64,000 nt of DNA from Pseudoips prasinana (GCA_951640165.1 OX621250.1:12673501-12737500); one strand, 5' to 3'. Numbered from the stretch's first letter, positions 45,410 through 55,833 are shown. A program made the numbers and translations. The notes: generated from the sequence alone by a model not told the origin.

Positions 45410-45500
45410 AACTGCCGGGGGATTTGAAGGTTTTATGCCGTAAATAATCGCGATACTTGGCAGTCGGATTGGCGATTGCAGTATGATGGTTTTAGTACAC
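45410..45500 (-). repeat. LINE 3' fragment
   Basis: GCCGTAAATAATCGCGATAC, GGATTGGCGATTGCAGTATG and GATGGTTTTAGTAC correspond to 2580-2640 of the LINE 3' region. Confidence 0.45.
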
Positions 45501-45807
45501 AAAGATTAAAATAATTTCACGGGAATAAAAGGCGATAATATAGAAATATTATATGTAAGTATTATGTCATGACGATTTGCGATATCAGCTCTTTCACTTT
45601 GAGTTCAAAGATAAGAAGATTGACTGATTTTCACATTCTTGGACTTTCTACTGGGATTATAAGAACAGGACATGACTTAAACTTAGTTCCATTCGAAAAT
45701 ATGACTTACAACTGTTCCTGCTAAATCAATTAGGTTTACATTTAGAAAACAAGTTCCTTCAATCGAATAATCCTTATATCAAAAAACTTATTTCATGAAG
45801 TACCCAT

Positions 45808-45951
45808 AGACGCCAGCACATCAAGCTACCCCAATCTGTCAAATTTCCCCAATTGAAAGTGAATTTATGCTTTTGTTATAAAGTTGATTAATTATAAATC
45901 TATAAAAGAAATCTGTCATCAAATTGGGGTAGCTGGATGTGCTGGCGTCTG
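45808..45951. mobile_element. MITE-1 copy
   Basis: The left end is AGACGCCAGCACATCAAGCT and the right end GCTGGATGTGCTGGCGTCTG followed by TA. It is 144 bp long with an AT-rich centre. The left flank is TA-like (ATAGACG), so the outermost left base is mutated. Confidence 0.8.
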
Positions 45952-46124
45952 TATCTACTCGCAAACATTGTTCTATGAAGATGTGTATGCCATTTAGGCT
46001 AATTTTAAAAGGGATCGCCTCATTGGTTTTGGGTAACAACCTGATAAAAAGACCTGAAAAGACCTGATTGTCTCCAACCGCACACAATCTGGTGGGTTCC
46101 AGTCCCTGGTATGGGAAAAAAGCA

Positions 46125-46386
46125 TTGTTGGGATTTTTTTAGCAAGATAAACACCAAGTAGCAGCCCGGAGTCTGGAACTTAGTGGTGTAATATTCCCGT
46201 GCCTCGGAGATCTCTCCCCGGTCACATCTGGTAGTTGTAACATCGGATTATGAGAACGAGAAATTAGTAAATGCATCTAGATAATATATCTGCTTACTCC
46301 TGCACTAAAATATGCCCAGCGTAATTGCCTATTCTCCGTTGATACTAACCGCCACGGTACCATAGCCAAAATTAGGCTAGGAGCAG
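46125..46386 (+). repeat. SINE-A, head missing, diverged
   Basis: AAGTAGCAGCCCGGAGTCTG, CCCGTGCCTCGGAGATCTCT, CATCGGATTATGAGAACGAG and AAAATTAGGCTAGGAGCA follow SINE-A order with many substitutions. Confidence 0.6.
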
Positions 46387-46593
46387 TATACATACTCGTA
46401 TATTGTATACGTCACATTACTCCTTTTTAGAGCAAATAAGTATATATGACTCATTTATTGGTTTTGATCTTTATCACAAGGCACTAGAGTTAATAATATG
46501 ATGGCAACTTGGATGTGGATTTTTTAACCCCTTTCCTAATCTACGTATTGTAAAGTTTAAAATACAAGTGTTGTACACTTTACACAAATAATA

Positions 46594-47875
46594 GGTCTTT
46601 ACCTATGAAATTGCCGTTTTGTATGAAAAAATTTAAACGAATTTTTTTCATGAATTTTTTTATTTGTATTAATTGAAGTAATCACCCATGCAATCAATGC
46701 ATCTTTGCCATCGCAGTGGCAGTTTATTGATGCCCTTCTTAAAGAAATCAGCTGGACGGGAGGCAACAAATTCTTCAAAGGCATTTTGTACTGCCTCTCG
46801 GGTATTGAATTTTTTTCCCGCCAAGAAGTTATCCAAATTCTGGAAAAAGTAGTAGTCTGTAGGCGCAAGGTCTGGTGAGTAGGGCGGATGACGGAGAGCT
46901 TCCAACCCCAGTTCTTGCAACTTGGAGACCGTCTGCTGTGCAGTATGAGGTCGCGCGTTGTCGTGCAGGAGCAGCGGAGACGAGCGATTGACCAATGCTG
47001 GTTGGAGATGCGCCAGCTTCTCCATCATTGTGCTCAGTTCTACACAGTACACATCTGCAGTAATGCTCACCCCGTTTGGTAAGAAGCTGTGATGAATCAC
47101 ACCGGCGCTAGACCACCAAACAGTGACCATCACTTTTCTAGGGGTAAGTTTTCGTTTAGGGCATTGTTTAGGTGCTGAACCAGGATCCAACCAACTTGCT
47201 GAGCGCTTGCGGTTATCAAACAGAATCCATTTTTCATCGCAGGTAACAATGCGGTTCAAAATTCCTTCATTTGTGTGTCTGTTGAGCAGTGCAAGGCACG
47301 TCTCGACGCGTACTTCGCGCAGGCGATCATTGAGTTCGTGGGGCACCCATTTGTCAAGCTTTTTTACCTTGCCAATTTGACGCAAATGGACCAATATTGT
47401 TTTGACGCTAACGTCGAAAGCTGCTGCTAATTCAGCCGTAGATTGTGTATCATCAGCTTCCACAACCGCCTTTAATTCGTCATTGTCGACCAAAGTCTTC
47501 GGACGACCGCGAGGTTCATTTTTCAGGTCGAAATTTCCAGAACGGAAGCGAGCAAACCAATAACAGGTGGTGCGTTGGTTTGTAGTGTTAGCTCCGTAAA
47601 CGTCGTTGATGTTGCGTGCCGCTTGTGCCGCGTTGCTGCCACGACGGTACTCATATTCCATAATTACTCGAATTTTTAACGTATCCATGATGACGAAAAA
47701 GATTGAAATGCGATGAAAATGTAACACTAATCAATAAAGAAATGACTACTTTTGGAAAAAAGAATCCATGTTTTTAAAATAAAATTAATTTGAAATTAGA
47801 ATTCTTAGCCAAACAAAAATTATTTTGATTTGAAATGGCCAGTACTGCAGAACGGCAATTTCATAGGTAAAGACC
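46594..47875 (-). mobile_element. mariner transposon, complete with TIRs
   Basis: The 1282-bp element has perfect 25-bp terminal inverted repeats (GGTCTTTACCTATGAAATTG plus CCGTT). Each is flanked by the TA target dinucleotide (46592-46593 and 47876-47877). The transposase frame is open from start to stop. Length, TIR, TA target and coding content are all as expected for an autonomous mariner, so the copy is young by the state of its ends and frame. Confidence 0.95.
46669..47688 (-). CDS. mariner transposase (DD34D)
   Basis: This enzyme cuts and pastes the mariner at TA sites in the nucleus. The start chosen gives 339 residues (MDTLKIRVIMEYEYRRG); a frame extending 13 codons upstream to 47727 is less likely, because family members begin near here. 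The N-terminal paired helix-turn-helix DNA-binding part covers about residues 1-110. The linker motif WVPHEL follows, then the catalytic triad: D151 in TCDEKW, D243 in HDNARPH and D278 in YSPDLAPTDYYFF, with exactly 34 residues between the last two. All catalytic and signature motifs are present with no stop or frameshift. The usual mariner length is about 340-350 residues. The gene fills the transposon between its TIRs. Whether it is active cannot be told from one copy. Confidence 0.95.
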   Translation of the reverse strand: MDTLKIRVIMEYEYRRGSNAAQAARNINDVYGANTTNQRTTCYWFARFRSGNFDLKNEPRGRPKTLVDNDELKAVVEADDTQSTAELAAAFDVSVKTILVHLRQIGKVKKLDKWVPHELNDRLREVRVETCLALLNRHTNEGILNRIVTCDEKWILFDNRKRSASWLDPGSAPKQCPKRKLTPRKVMVTVWWSSAGVIHHSFLPNGVSITADVYCVELSTMMEKLAHLQPALVNRSSPLLLHDNARPHTAQQTVSKLQELGLEALRHPPYSPDLAPTDYYFFQNLDNFLAGKKFNTREAVQNAFEEFVASRPADFFKKGINKLPLRWQRCIDCMGDYFN

Positions 47876-47879
47876 TAAT

Positions 47880-48360
47880 ATTTATAATATTTGTACAAAA
47901 TAACACAACGTAATTGTTAAAAATTACCCTTAACATTGTTTACATGCAATTTTTTCTGATAAATAACTATGTCAATCCTTCATCTCTTAATATACCTAAG
48001 CTCAGCTAAAAAAATAAAAATGGACGTGATAAGGTTATATTTAGATTATTCTCGCGTCACAAGACAAGGCGCTACACAAATGGAAAGTTTATACTTGTGA
48101 TAAGAATAAATAACTAGTAAATAAGGACATTAATCATTCGAGGTGTTACACTCAGCTGATACATGTTATAGAAGTTAGGTAATCACTCTATTAGCTTCGG
48201 ACAAACACTTAATAGATAAACGATCGGTTTGATCATTACCGTGTTTATGTGCTGTAGAAAAACAGGAATACGTAAATACAATAATAGGCAAGTACTTCTG
48301 TAGTCAGCTGGAGATAAGTGGCGAGCACGTGTTCAAGCCCTTTAATCAAATATGTAGGTA
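47880..48360. other. AT-rich spacer, nothing recognised
   Basis: No coding sequence, RNA or shared repeat was identified. Confidence 0.4.
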
Positions 48361-48365
48361 GGTAG

Positions 48366-48731
48366 TAATGTCCTCCTAGCCAAATTCGGCTACGGCGGCC
48401 AGTCTCAACAGGGATTGGCCATCTGCGCGGGACATATTATAGTGCTCAAGTGTGTGCGCAAACACAGGAGCACTTTCTATTCCATCACTCTCATGATCCG
48501 ATGGGACGCCTTAGCGACACGACCGGAAAGAGGTCAGGCACAGGACCGACGGCTTTACGTGCTCTCCGAGGCACGGGGGTATGATACCGCCAACTCCCAG
48601 ACTTCGGGCTGATGCTGAGTAATTTTTCTTTTTACAGAAAAGTCCCAAAATCACTTATGGCCCGACCCAGGATTTGAACCCAGGACCTCATTAACTGCGG
48701 GTGAACACGCTACCGCTAGACCAACGAGGCA
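48366..48731 (-). repeat. SINE-A, full copy
   Basis: It runs from TAATGTCCTCCTAGCC to the reversed head GGATTTGAACCCAGGACCTC and ACGCTACCGCTAGACCAACG. A short (GGTA/GGCA)n run follows at 48729-48752. Confidence 0.85.
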
Positions 48732-48842
48732 GGCAGGTAGGTAGTAGTAGGTACCCAGTTCTAGAGAGAACCCACTTTGTGAGCTGAGTCGCTGACAACT
48801 GCAATTAGGGATTGTTTTTTGATAAAAAAAAACAAATATATG

Positions 48843-49072
48843 TTTGGTGTGGTTGGTAAGTGGTAGGTTGTGGGTTTGATTACCACCCAGGATAGATATT
48901 TGTGTACATGAAAATGTATGTTTGTCCTGAGTCTGGGTGTAATTATCTATATATTTACAAAAGAAAAGTAGTAGTATATCAGTTATCTGGTTTCCATAGT
49001 ACAAGGTCTGCTTAGTTTGGGATCAGATGGTTGTGTGTGAATAATTTCCCAGGTTATTATTATTAATACTTT
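48843..49072 (+). repeat. SINE-C (tRNA-derived) copy
   Basis: The head contains GGTGTGGTTGGTAAGTGG and the B-box-like GTGGGTTTGATTACCACC. The body GATATTTGTGTACATGAA to CAGTTATCTGGTTTCCATAG ends TTTCCCAGGTTATTATTATT. Confidence 0.75.
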
Positions 49073-49480
49073 GGCTCTAAAAATATAGCATAAAGTCACT
49101 CGAAAAGAATCTCGAAAAATTACAACTCTATTTCAGTTTTTTTTTTTTATAATTGTGAAAAAGTTGTCTTAAAATTGATGTTCAATTTCACACCGTTTTT
49201 TAATGTGTTATGAAAGTTTTATACGGGTGAGATTGGCGTTGATATAATAAAACTAAGTTGTTAGTCTCTTCATGACAGGTAAGGAAAATAAAATTGTTTT
49301 ATTCACACAACCCTATTAAGAGCGCTTTTTAATAATGAAAACATTATTTGTATAATTTAAATAACAATATTAAGTAGGTATAATTTTGTCTTTTTATTAA
49401 TATATCATATCACGCAGAGAGATTAAGAGATAATCCAATGATGTCGCGGATTAAAATAAAATCTTTTCTTACATTATGTA

Positions 49481-49624
49481 CAGATGCCAGCACATCAAGC
49501 TACCCCAATCTGTAAAATTTCCCCAATTGAAAGTGAACCTTATGCATTTGTGATACAGTTAAAAATCTATTAAAAAAAATTTGACAGATTGGGGTAGTAG
49601 TGTCATGTCATGTGCTGGCGTCTG
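49481..49624. mobile_element. MITE-1 copy with TA flanks
   Basis: CAGATGCCAGCACATCAAGC at the left and ATGTGCTGGCGTCTG at the right, with TA on both sides (49479-49480 and 49625-49626). A small internal insertion (TAGTGTCATGTC) interrupts the right arm. Confidence 0.82.
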
Positions 49625-49779
49625 TAGTTAATTTATCCGGCAACTAACGTCACTAGAATAGCTAATGTTATTTTTTTTATGATTGATAATTATAATTGAG
49701 TGTTAATTAATAAAACACAAAATAAAAAATAGGTTAACATACTTCTAAATTAAAATATAATAATATCGAAAGAGCATCA

Positions 49780-49880
49780 AAAAACTGCCCTGCATCCCCA
49801 ATGCTGGGTAATGATCCCAGAAGGCAGCGTTGCCACGTTGTATAACAATGTTAATTTGTTGCGCCAAAATCATGCGAGCA
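49780..49880 (-). repeat. LINE-like fragment related to 1715-1832
   Basis: GATCCCAGAAGGCAGCGTTG and CCACGTTGTATAACAATG resemble the reverse complement of 1740-1795. Confidence 0.4.
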
Positions 49881-49926
49881 CGGTCACGGGTAGCATCCCG
49901 TTAAATTTTCCTCCTTTTATTAGGTA

Positions 49927-50174
49927 CTAGCTGTGCCCCGCAGTTTTACCCGCGTTAAATTTTATAAATTATCACAGCTACACCCTCGTAGGTGATAGCG
50001 TGATTGTAGCTTTTATGTTGACCCGACCTCTTAGTGATATTTATGCAAAATTTGAAGTAAATCCATGCAGTACTTTTTGAGTTTAGCTTGTAGATCACGA
50101 CGTAAGTATCTTTTAAAAAAAAATTCAATGTACTGTTTTGACTTTCCTAGGATTTTGTTATATGTAAGTATAGA
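49927..50174 (-). mobile_element. non-autonomous Helitron, internally deleted
   Basis: CTAGCTGTGCCCCGCAGTTT at the left (host A before) and TATAGA at the right (host T after). About 80 bp of the body between GAGTTTAGCTTG and TAGATCACGACG are deleted relative to 7709-8029. The hairpin has one mismatch. Confidence 0.75.
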
Positions 50175-50235
50175 TTTTAGAACTTTTCTTGAATTGAAAT
50201 TCCGACTCTATAATGAAATGCCTATGCATTTAAAC

Positions 50236-50375
50236 GTCATCATGACGGCCGAAAGACGACCATAGCTGGACATAGGCTTCCCCAAAAGTCTACACAATTG
50301 CCGGTCCAGGGCTATCCGCAACTCCCGGCGTCCAGCGACCCCCACAAGATCATCAGTCCACAGGGCGTCTTCCAA
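50236..50375 (-). repeat. RTE-type LINE 3' end
   Basis: GTCATCATGACGGCCGAAAG, ACATAGGCTTCCCCAAAAGT, ACACAATTGCCGGTC and CCCACAAGATCATCAGTCCA correspond to the reversed RTE end at 23806-23965. Confidence 0.6.
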
Positions 50376-50669
50376 ATACGGTCTTCATTTGACCTTATCA
50401 CAAATTAAATTTCTGATAAGCCGAGAAGGTTAGAAAAAACTCGCTTCTCTTTCTAATTACTTAGTAAAGGTAACTTAATGACGCACGGGGTTGAGTAGTA
50501 GGCATGCTACATGACAACCGTGCTTACACAACAATAGCTTGACGTCATTCAGTATAATTAAAATTATAGACTGAAGGATACCTACCTTCGCCAGCGTCAT
50601 GCAATAAGAACATCAAATGAGTTAGGCATATTACGTAACAACTAATTGCGTTGGAAGACAAAAATAATA

Positions 50670-50905
50670 ATTACTTATCGTATGGGCAGTGGTTACCCTA
50701 GTGTCAGAGTTATTCAAGCCGTTCATTAGGCCACTGACATCAATATTATTTATTTATCTCCACAATATTATAATATGGTACATTTATGGTTACAGACATT
50801 GAAAATTGTACAACATTAAACAAAAACATTGTGGAAGACTGATGCCCAAACTAGGCTCTAGTAGGCCTGTATTTTAGGCTTAACGACTGTTGCCTAATCG
50901 GTACA
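50670..50905. repeat. dispersed repeat shared with 685-745 and 30461-30495
   Basis: GGGCAGTGGTTACCCTA with CATTAGGCCACTGAC matches 692-742. GTAGGCCTGTATTTTAGGCT TAACGACTGTTG matches 30461. It is probably a LINE 3' UTR, but no coding part is attached. Confidence 0.4.
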
Positions 50906-51010
50906 GTCAGCTTAATATGCCCTCCGAAGCCCGGAGACGCTCAGTAATTAAACCACACTGGCACATTTTTTCCAGGTTGCATGCGTAGGCATTCCTCCTG
51001 TCATATCAAA

Positions 51011-51277
51011 AGGTTTACCTCCTCCTCCGCCTGGGGATATCACCTAATTCGGCGAACATCGTGATCGTGATCGCCGTTCAAATAAATGAAGGTAAAAAAT
51101 AACTAAATCCTCCATTCAATCGGCTTCCATGAGCACATGTGACGTCATAAATTGAAGTTGAAGCTGATTGAAGAAATGATTTAGTAATTTTTACCTTCAT
51201 ATATTTGATCGCCGATCATGATCACGATGGTCGCAGAATTAGGCGATATCGCCAGGAGGAAGAGGAGATAAACCTTA
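51011..51277. mobile_element. 267-bp foldback element
   Basis: The left arm (from AGGTTTACCTCCTCCTCC) and right arm (ending GGAGATAAACCTT) are reverse complements over almost the whole length. Matching words include CACCTAATTCGGCGAAC, ATCGTGATCGTGATCGCCG, TGAAGGTAAAAAATAACTAA and TTCAATCGGCTTC. The centre lies near 51135. It is non-coding. Arms differ at roughly one base in ten, so the copy is not new. Confidence 0.75.
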
Positions 51278-51344
51278 TGCAAAAAATGTCTGTGGGTGGG
51301 TATGTGGGACTCGCACCGACTATACGAGTTCTCATGGCACCTGA

Positions 51345-51412
51345 TGGGAGGAGCCCCGGGAAGGGGGGCACCGGAGCAGCATACCCGCGATGCTGCTCCG
51401 GTGCCCCTCTTT
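51345..51412. repeat. GC-rich hairpin
   Basis: GGGGCACCGGAGCAGCAT and ATGCTGCTCCGGTGCCCC are exact reverse complements around ACCCGCG. Outer sequence (GGAGGAGCC, and GAGCTCCTC on the other side) pairs partly as well. Confidence 0.8.
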
Positions 51413-51950
51413 TGAGCTCCTCTAACAACTTTATCTATTTAAACTTTATGCACAACTATGTAAAAGGCGGACTTAATGCCGAAGGCATTCTCTTCCAGTC
51501 AACATTGGGGTGATGCAGAGATTACATGGTAGGCTCACTATGAACTTAAAGAATTAGACTGAGAGTAAAAAGTCAACTTTACAATTGAAGTTGTTGTTAA
51601 ATTTGTTTATAGATAATTTATTATGCCTAGATATAGCATTTATGGATCTGATATTATTATCATAATCTTTATCGCATCTCACGCGCCAATTACGCCACAA
51701 GCACACACCTTCGCTACATGTCATAATACAATCAAAACAGTGTTTTTGTCTACACCTTATCAAATACTTACCTTAATCCTTTTCAAATGTGTCACGCCGT
51801 CATCAGCGCCGAACGAAAGTCCAACAAGCAATGTAAATGCGTGAAACACACTCCGATCACTAACTTAAAAAATGCAACTCATCATAAAAGTTACGTAGAC
51901 ATATATTTAGTTATCTTAGCAACAAGGTTTCAAGGAAATAGGGCTCACAT

Positions 51951-52213
51951 TTAATAATAATAGGTAATATCCTGGGACATTATTTACACACGGCCATCTG
52001 ATCCCATACTAAGCAGAGCTTGTTCTATGGAAACAGATAACTGATATACCTACTACATATACCAACTGCTTTTCTTTTATAAATACGTACTTATATAGAT
52101 AATTACATCCAGACTCAGGACAAACAGACTTGTTCATGCACACAAATATTTGTCCTGGGTGGGAATCGAACCCAAGAAAAGCAAGCATTTGCCAATCACG
52201 CCAACAGACCCGT
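51951..52213 (-). repeat. SINE-C (tRNA-derived), full copy
   Basis: A reversed tail AATAATAATAGGTAATATCC, body GGCCATCTGATCCCATACTA and AGCAGAGCTTGTTCTATGG, and reversed head GGGTGGGAATCGAACCCA, ATTTGCCAATCACGCCAACA. It directly abuts a SINE-A piece. Confidence 0.75.
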
Positions 52214-52490
52214 CTATATTATAGTGCACTAGTGTGTGCGCAAACACAGGGACTTTCTATCACGCTCCCATGATCTGAGCCTCTAGCACGAGTTCCTGCA
52301 GTTTACTTACTCGATCACACGTACAGTTTCGTCCCATACAGAGTTTTAGTTCTTAATAGTTTCCGCGAGAGGCGCTGGTGCTCAATGTATGGGAGGAAAC
52401 TGTACGTGTGATCGAGTAAGTAAACTGCAGAACCTCGTGCTAGAGGCTCTGATGGGACGACTAGCGACACGATCGGAAATTACGTGTCTG
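52214..52490 (-). repeat. SINE-A fragment split by a foldback MITE
   Basis: TATATTATAGTGCACTAGTG to CTCCCATGATCT (52276) and TGATGGGACGACTAGCGACA to about 52490 are the two halves of one SINE-A stretch. Other copies read ATGATCCGATGGGACG without interruption. Confidence 0.75.
52277..52449. mobile_element. 173-bp foldback MITE inside SINE-A
   Basis: The left arm (GAGCCTCTAGCACGAG, then TGCAGTTTACTTACTCGATC and ACACGTACAGTTT) pairs with the right arm over about 65 bp with very few mismatches. Deleting the element restores an uninterrupted SINE-A. The duplication can be read as a single T or as CTG; CTG would fit a PIF/Harbinger-type element, but the boundary is ambiguous because TIR and target share bases. 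Confidence 0.85.
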
Positions 52491-52499
52491 TGAGGTGTG

Positions 52500-53340
52500 A
52501 CTGCCTTAACCTGCCTCCTTTTAGGTACTTGTTGTAATCATATCACATCACGCTAACTTCACCCCTAGCAGGCTCTGTACACACCTTCGCATTGCTAGGT
52601 GCTATAAAAGAATAAAATCATTGGTTTTGTCTACACATTATCAGATAGAGGCACTTATCTTAATCTTTATACGCGACAGTCATGCCACACTGCCACGAAC
52701 TACCCGTGTCGGGCGAGTGTCAACCAACGCAACGTTTCTAAAGAGATACTTTAGAAACGTTTTTTTTTTCGGTCACTTTCTTAAAAATATCAACGGGCTA
52801 TATATTTTTTTTTTTATTTTTTTTTTGGTTCACCTACAACTTAAACATTAACATGAATCTTTAAAAATAGCACAATATTTAAGATCTAAATGTCTAGTTA
52901 CTTATAAGTAAACACTACATTCAAAATTTAATGAGCTACTTTTACATTTTTTTTTATGTGTATTCAAAACCCTAATAACTATTGATAGTTTTCCGAAATA
53001 ATCCTAATGAGACGTGGTGGACATCAACCCTGTCACTGGATTCGTTATATAATTTTGTCATTCGGCAGAGAGGTGAGTTTGAGCCAAGTAATGTTCTACG
53101 TAGTGTAGGAGCTAAGGGAGTTATTGGTTTTCGGGAAATATGGAACGGAACTCTAAATCGTATCCTTTGTAACAATATATATAAATATCATTAGTTAAGT
53201 AATTACGCTGAACCTCAAATATACCACAATTAGAACAATATTCTAGAACATATAATAATATATTATATAAAAAGTGCCTACTTGTAAAGTTATAACAGTC
53301 TTGAAATTTACGTAACATAACTATGGTCGAGTTAATAATA
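52500..53340. other. AT-rich spacer with homopolymers
   Basis: Long T runs occur near 52760, 52806-52827 and 52948. The inverted short word AACGTTTCTAAAG/CTTTAGAAACGTT lies at about 52731-52760. No gene is seen. Confidence 0.4.
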
Positions 53341-53344
53341 TTTC

Positions 53345-53470
53345 TTTTTTTTTTATATAAGAATGCGACAAACGAGCAAATGGGTCACCTGATGGTAAGT
53401 GATCACCGCCGCCCATGGACACTCGCAACACCAGACGTGTCGCGGGTGCGTTGCCGGCCTTTAAAAATCA
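53345..53470 (-). repeat. LINE/SINE 3' fragment
   Basis: A T run followed by AACGAGCAAATGGGTCACCT, GATGGTAAGTGATCACCGCC and GCGTTGCCGGCCTTTAAAAA. This arrangement is a common lepidopteran dispersed repeat, known to me as a retroelement 3' part. CACCTGATGGTAAGTGA is shared with the LINE end at 38060. Confidence 0.5.
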
Positions 53471-53599
53471 CCAAACAAGTATTGCTGACCCTTCCCCCCA
53501 CCCCAATGAGCTCTGGTGACCTTACTCACACTCGGAAACACTACATTAAAATTATTAATGTTATTATTAAGGAGTGTCTTCTGTAAGGTGGAGGTACTT

Positions 53600-55235
53600 C
53601 CCCCGTCGGGCCGCTCTTTGAGCGAATGAACGCTATGCTATTTCGTTTAGTTAGAACTTGTAGGTATGTAAGAACATTGACTTATATGTATAACTAGACA
53701 CGCTGTTTCGAATAAAAACTCTGTCCCAGTCCGGCTGTGCGCGAGGTGAGGAGCGTGCGCGGGCGCGGCCGCCAAAATTGAGCTCAGTGAGCAAATTCTG
53801 AATATGGGATTGCGCGTCTAGTAGAATACATATAGGTCAATGTGTAAGAAGGGTATATTTATTAAGAACTAAGTATAAGCGACTATAGTCCACAAGCAAT
53901 TTAAATGAGGCTGTAAAAGCAGGTTTACAGAACCCAAACCAATGAACGAAAATCGCTTTCAAACTGAACCGTTTCGCAGTCAAAACTCAAAAAATGCCGT
54001 GTATTGAACACATTTGTTTCTGTACCGATCATAACAAATGCGATATCAGTGACGTCAAAATAAATTGTGATCTTTTAAAAATTAAAAAGGTACTGTATTT
54101 TCTAACAAAACCTTTGCGTAAAATAATCTTGTGAGCACGAGATACATATACCTATTTATTATACTTTGATTGTTTTACTAACTTAACTATAGGCAGCGTC
54201 TATGATTTACCAGGAAAATTAGATTCGCAGATCTTTAAACATTCTTGGAAATGCTTATGACTAAATAAAAAGTAATTGATTATCCCACAGTCCTTCTAAA
54301 GGAATATTAAATTACGACACTCACGTTAACTGAATCGGCAGTGGATAGATTTGAAATTCATTTTCTCCTAATAGCGCTCATAATGTAAAGAAATTTTGCA
54401 AAAGGCCAACATTTGTGAAATTTCTTTACATTATTTCAGGTTAAACAAGTTTGGTGTCGCAGTGAGTACTTCAGTTGATTGACATTCGATTAACTAGTAT
54501 GACGGTAACGAATAAACTAAATACGTAATGTCTAGTCTACTCCAAAGTTCAAAGTGTGTTAAAATAATTAAGTAGGTATACCTACACGTCGTGTCCAGTC
54601 AAAGGTCTCAAGTAAAAACTTCTCAAAATAAACAAATTTTCATGTAATGTTGAATGAAATAAACGTATTATTATTATTATTACATTCCTGATTTTAGCTG
54701 CATATAAAAACAAGTGAAATTTTAAGGTTCTCTAATTGTAAGACCTACTAGACCTAGCCTACCTATTGGGAGAAAAAAATAAAATGATTATTATTTAGAC
54801 TTTAAAAGTATATTCTGGTTGGACAATATCTTTTCTGTAACGCTAATTTAAGTAGGTAATTTAATGACCTAGTCATTTCTTTTATAGGTTCACACGTGTA
54901 CACAATGTAAGTCATAAGAATTATGTACTTGGTGTCGGATGTAAATGTGAAGGTGGGAATTCACCAGATTCCATACAGTCTTAAGACGGCGAGAAGCTGC
55001 TACCAATAACCAGATTGTCAAATATCAATTACGCTACCTCATTACTATGGAAATATCGTAAAACGCATTTGCATACAACGCAACGTAAGTATATTGAAAC
55101 CATCTCGACTAGATTCACTTTCACATAAAATCTGCTTTGGATTCAATTCATATTTAAGACCTACGATGTCAATGGACACAAGGGATTAATCAAATCTAAA
55201 CAGAGAAATTAGATTAAAACCTTGTGAGGAAGGGA
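53600..55235. other. spacer with one hairpin
   Basis: A short GC-rich patch (GCGCGAGGTGAGGAGCGTGC) lies at 53735-53780. No gene is recognised. The inverted repeat at 54381 is listed separately. Confidence 0.4.
54381..54433. repeat. perfect 16-bp inverted repeat, 21-nt loop
   Basis: TAATGTAAAGAAATTT (54381-54396) and AAATTTCTTTACATTA (54418-54433). Confidence 0.85.
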
Positions 55236-55242
55236 AATTAAA

Positions 55243-55833
55243 AAAACCGGCCAAGTGCGAGTCGGACTCGCACATGAAGGGTTCCGTAGCAGAAAGTATT
55301 TCAGTTGATTAAATGAAAGCAAATTGCGGTTTATGACGTATTAAAAAAAAACTACGATCTAGATCTCGTTCAAAACAATTTTCGTTGTTAGTTTCCACGA
55401 TAATGTACATCATATATATTTTTTAGTTTTATCATTCTCTTATTTTAGAAGTTACAGGGGGGGGGACACTCTTTTTACCACTTTGGAAGTCTCTCTCGCG
55501 CAAACTATTCAGTTTAGAAAAAAATGATACTAGCAACCTCAATATGATTTTTGAAGACCTATCCATAGGCATCCCACATGTATGGGTACGATGAAAAAAA
55601 ATTTTTTGAGTTTGAGTTCTATGTATGGCGACCCCCCAAAATTATTGTTCTTTTTCTATTTTTGTGTAAAAATCTTAATGCGGTTCACAGAATACATCTA
55701 CTCACCAAGTTTCAACAGTACAGCTCTTTTAGTTTCGGAAAAAAGTGGCTGTGACATACGGACAGACAGACAGACAGACATGACGAATCTATAAGGGTTC
55801 CGTTTTTTGCCATTTGGCTACGGAACCCTAAAA
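55243..55833 (+). repeat. dispersed repeat D, longer copy
   Basis: It begins AACCGGCCAAGTGCGAGTCG, passes GGTTCCGTAGCAGAAAGTAT, CATTCTCTTATTTTAGAAGT and CAGACAGACAGACAGACATG, and ends ATTTGGCTACGGAACCCTA. It is non-coding. It pairs with an inverted relative at 56071-56580. This repeat type is widespread in insects; its class is unclear to me. Confidence 0.65.

Noticed and set aside
47688..47727. Longer start of the mariner transposase (13 extra codons)
   Set aside because: The extra residues are hydrophobic and unlike mariner N-termini. The internal ATG at 47688 gives the usual beginning and length.
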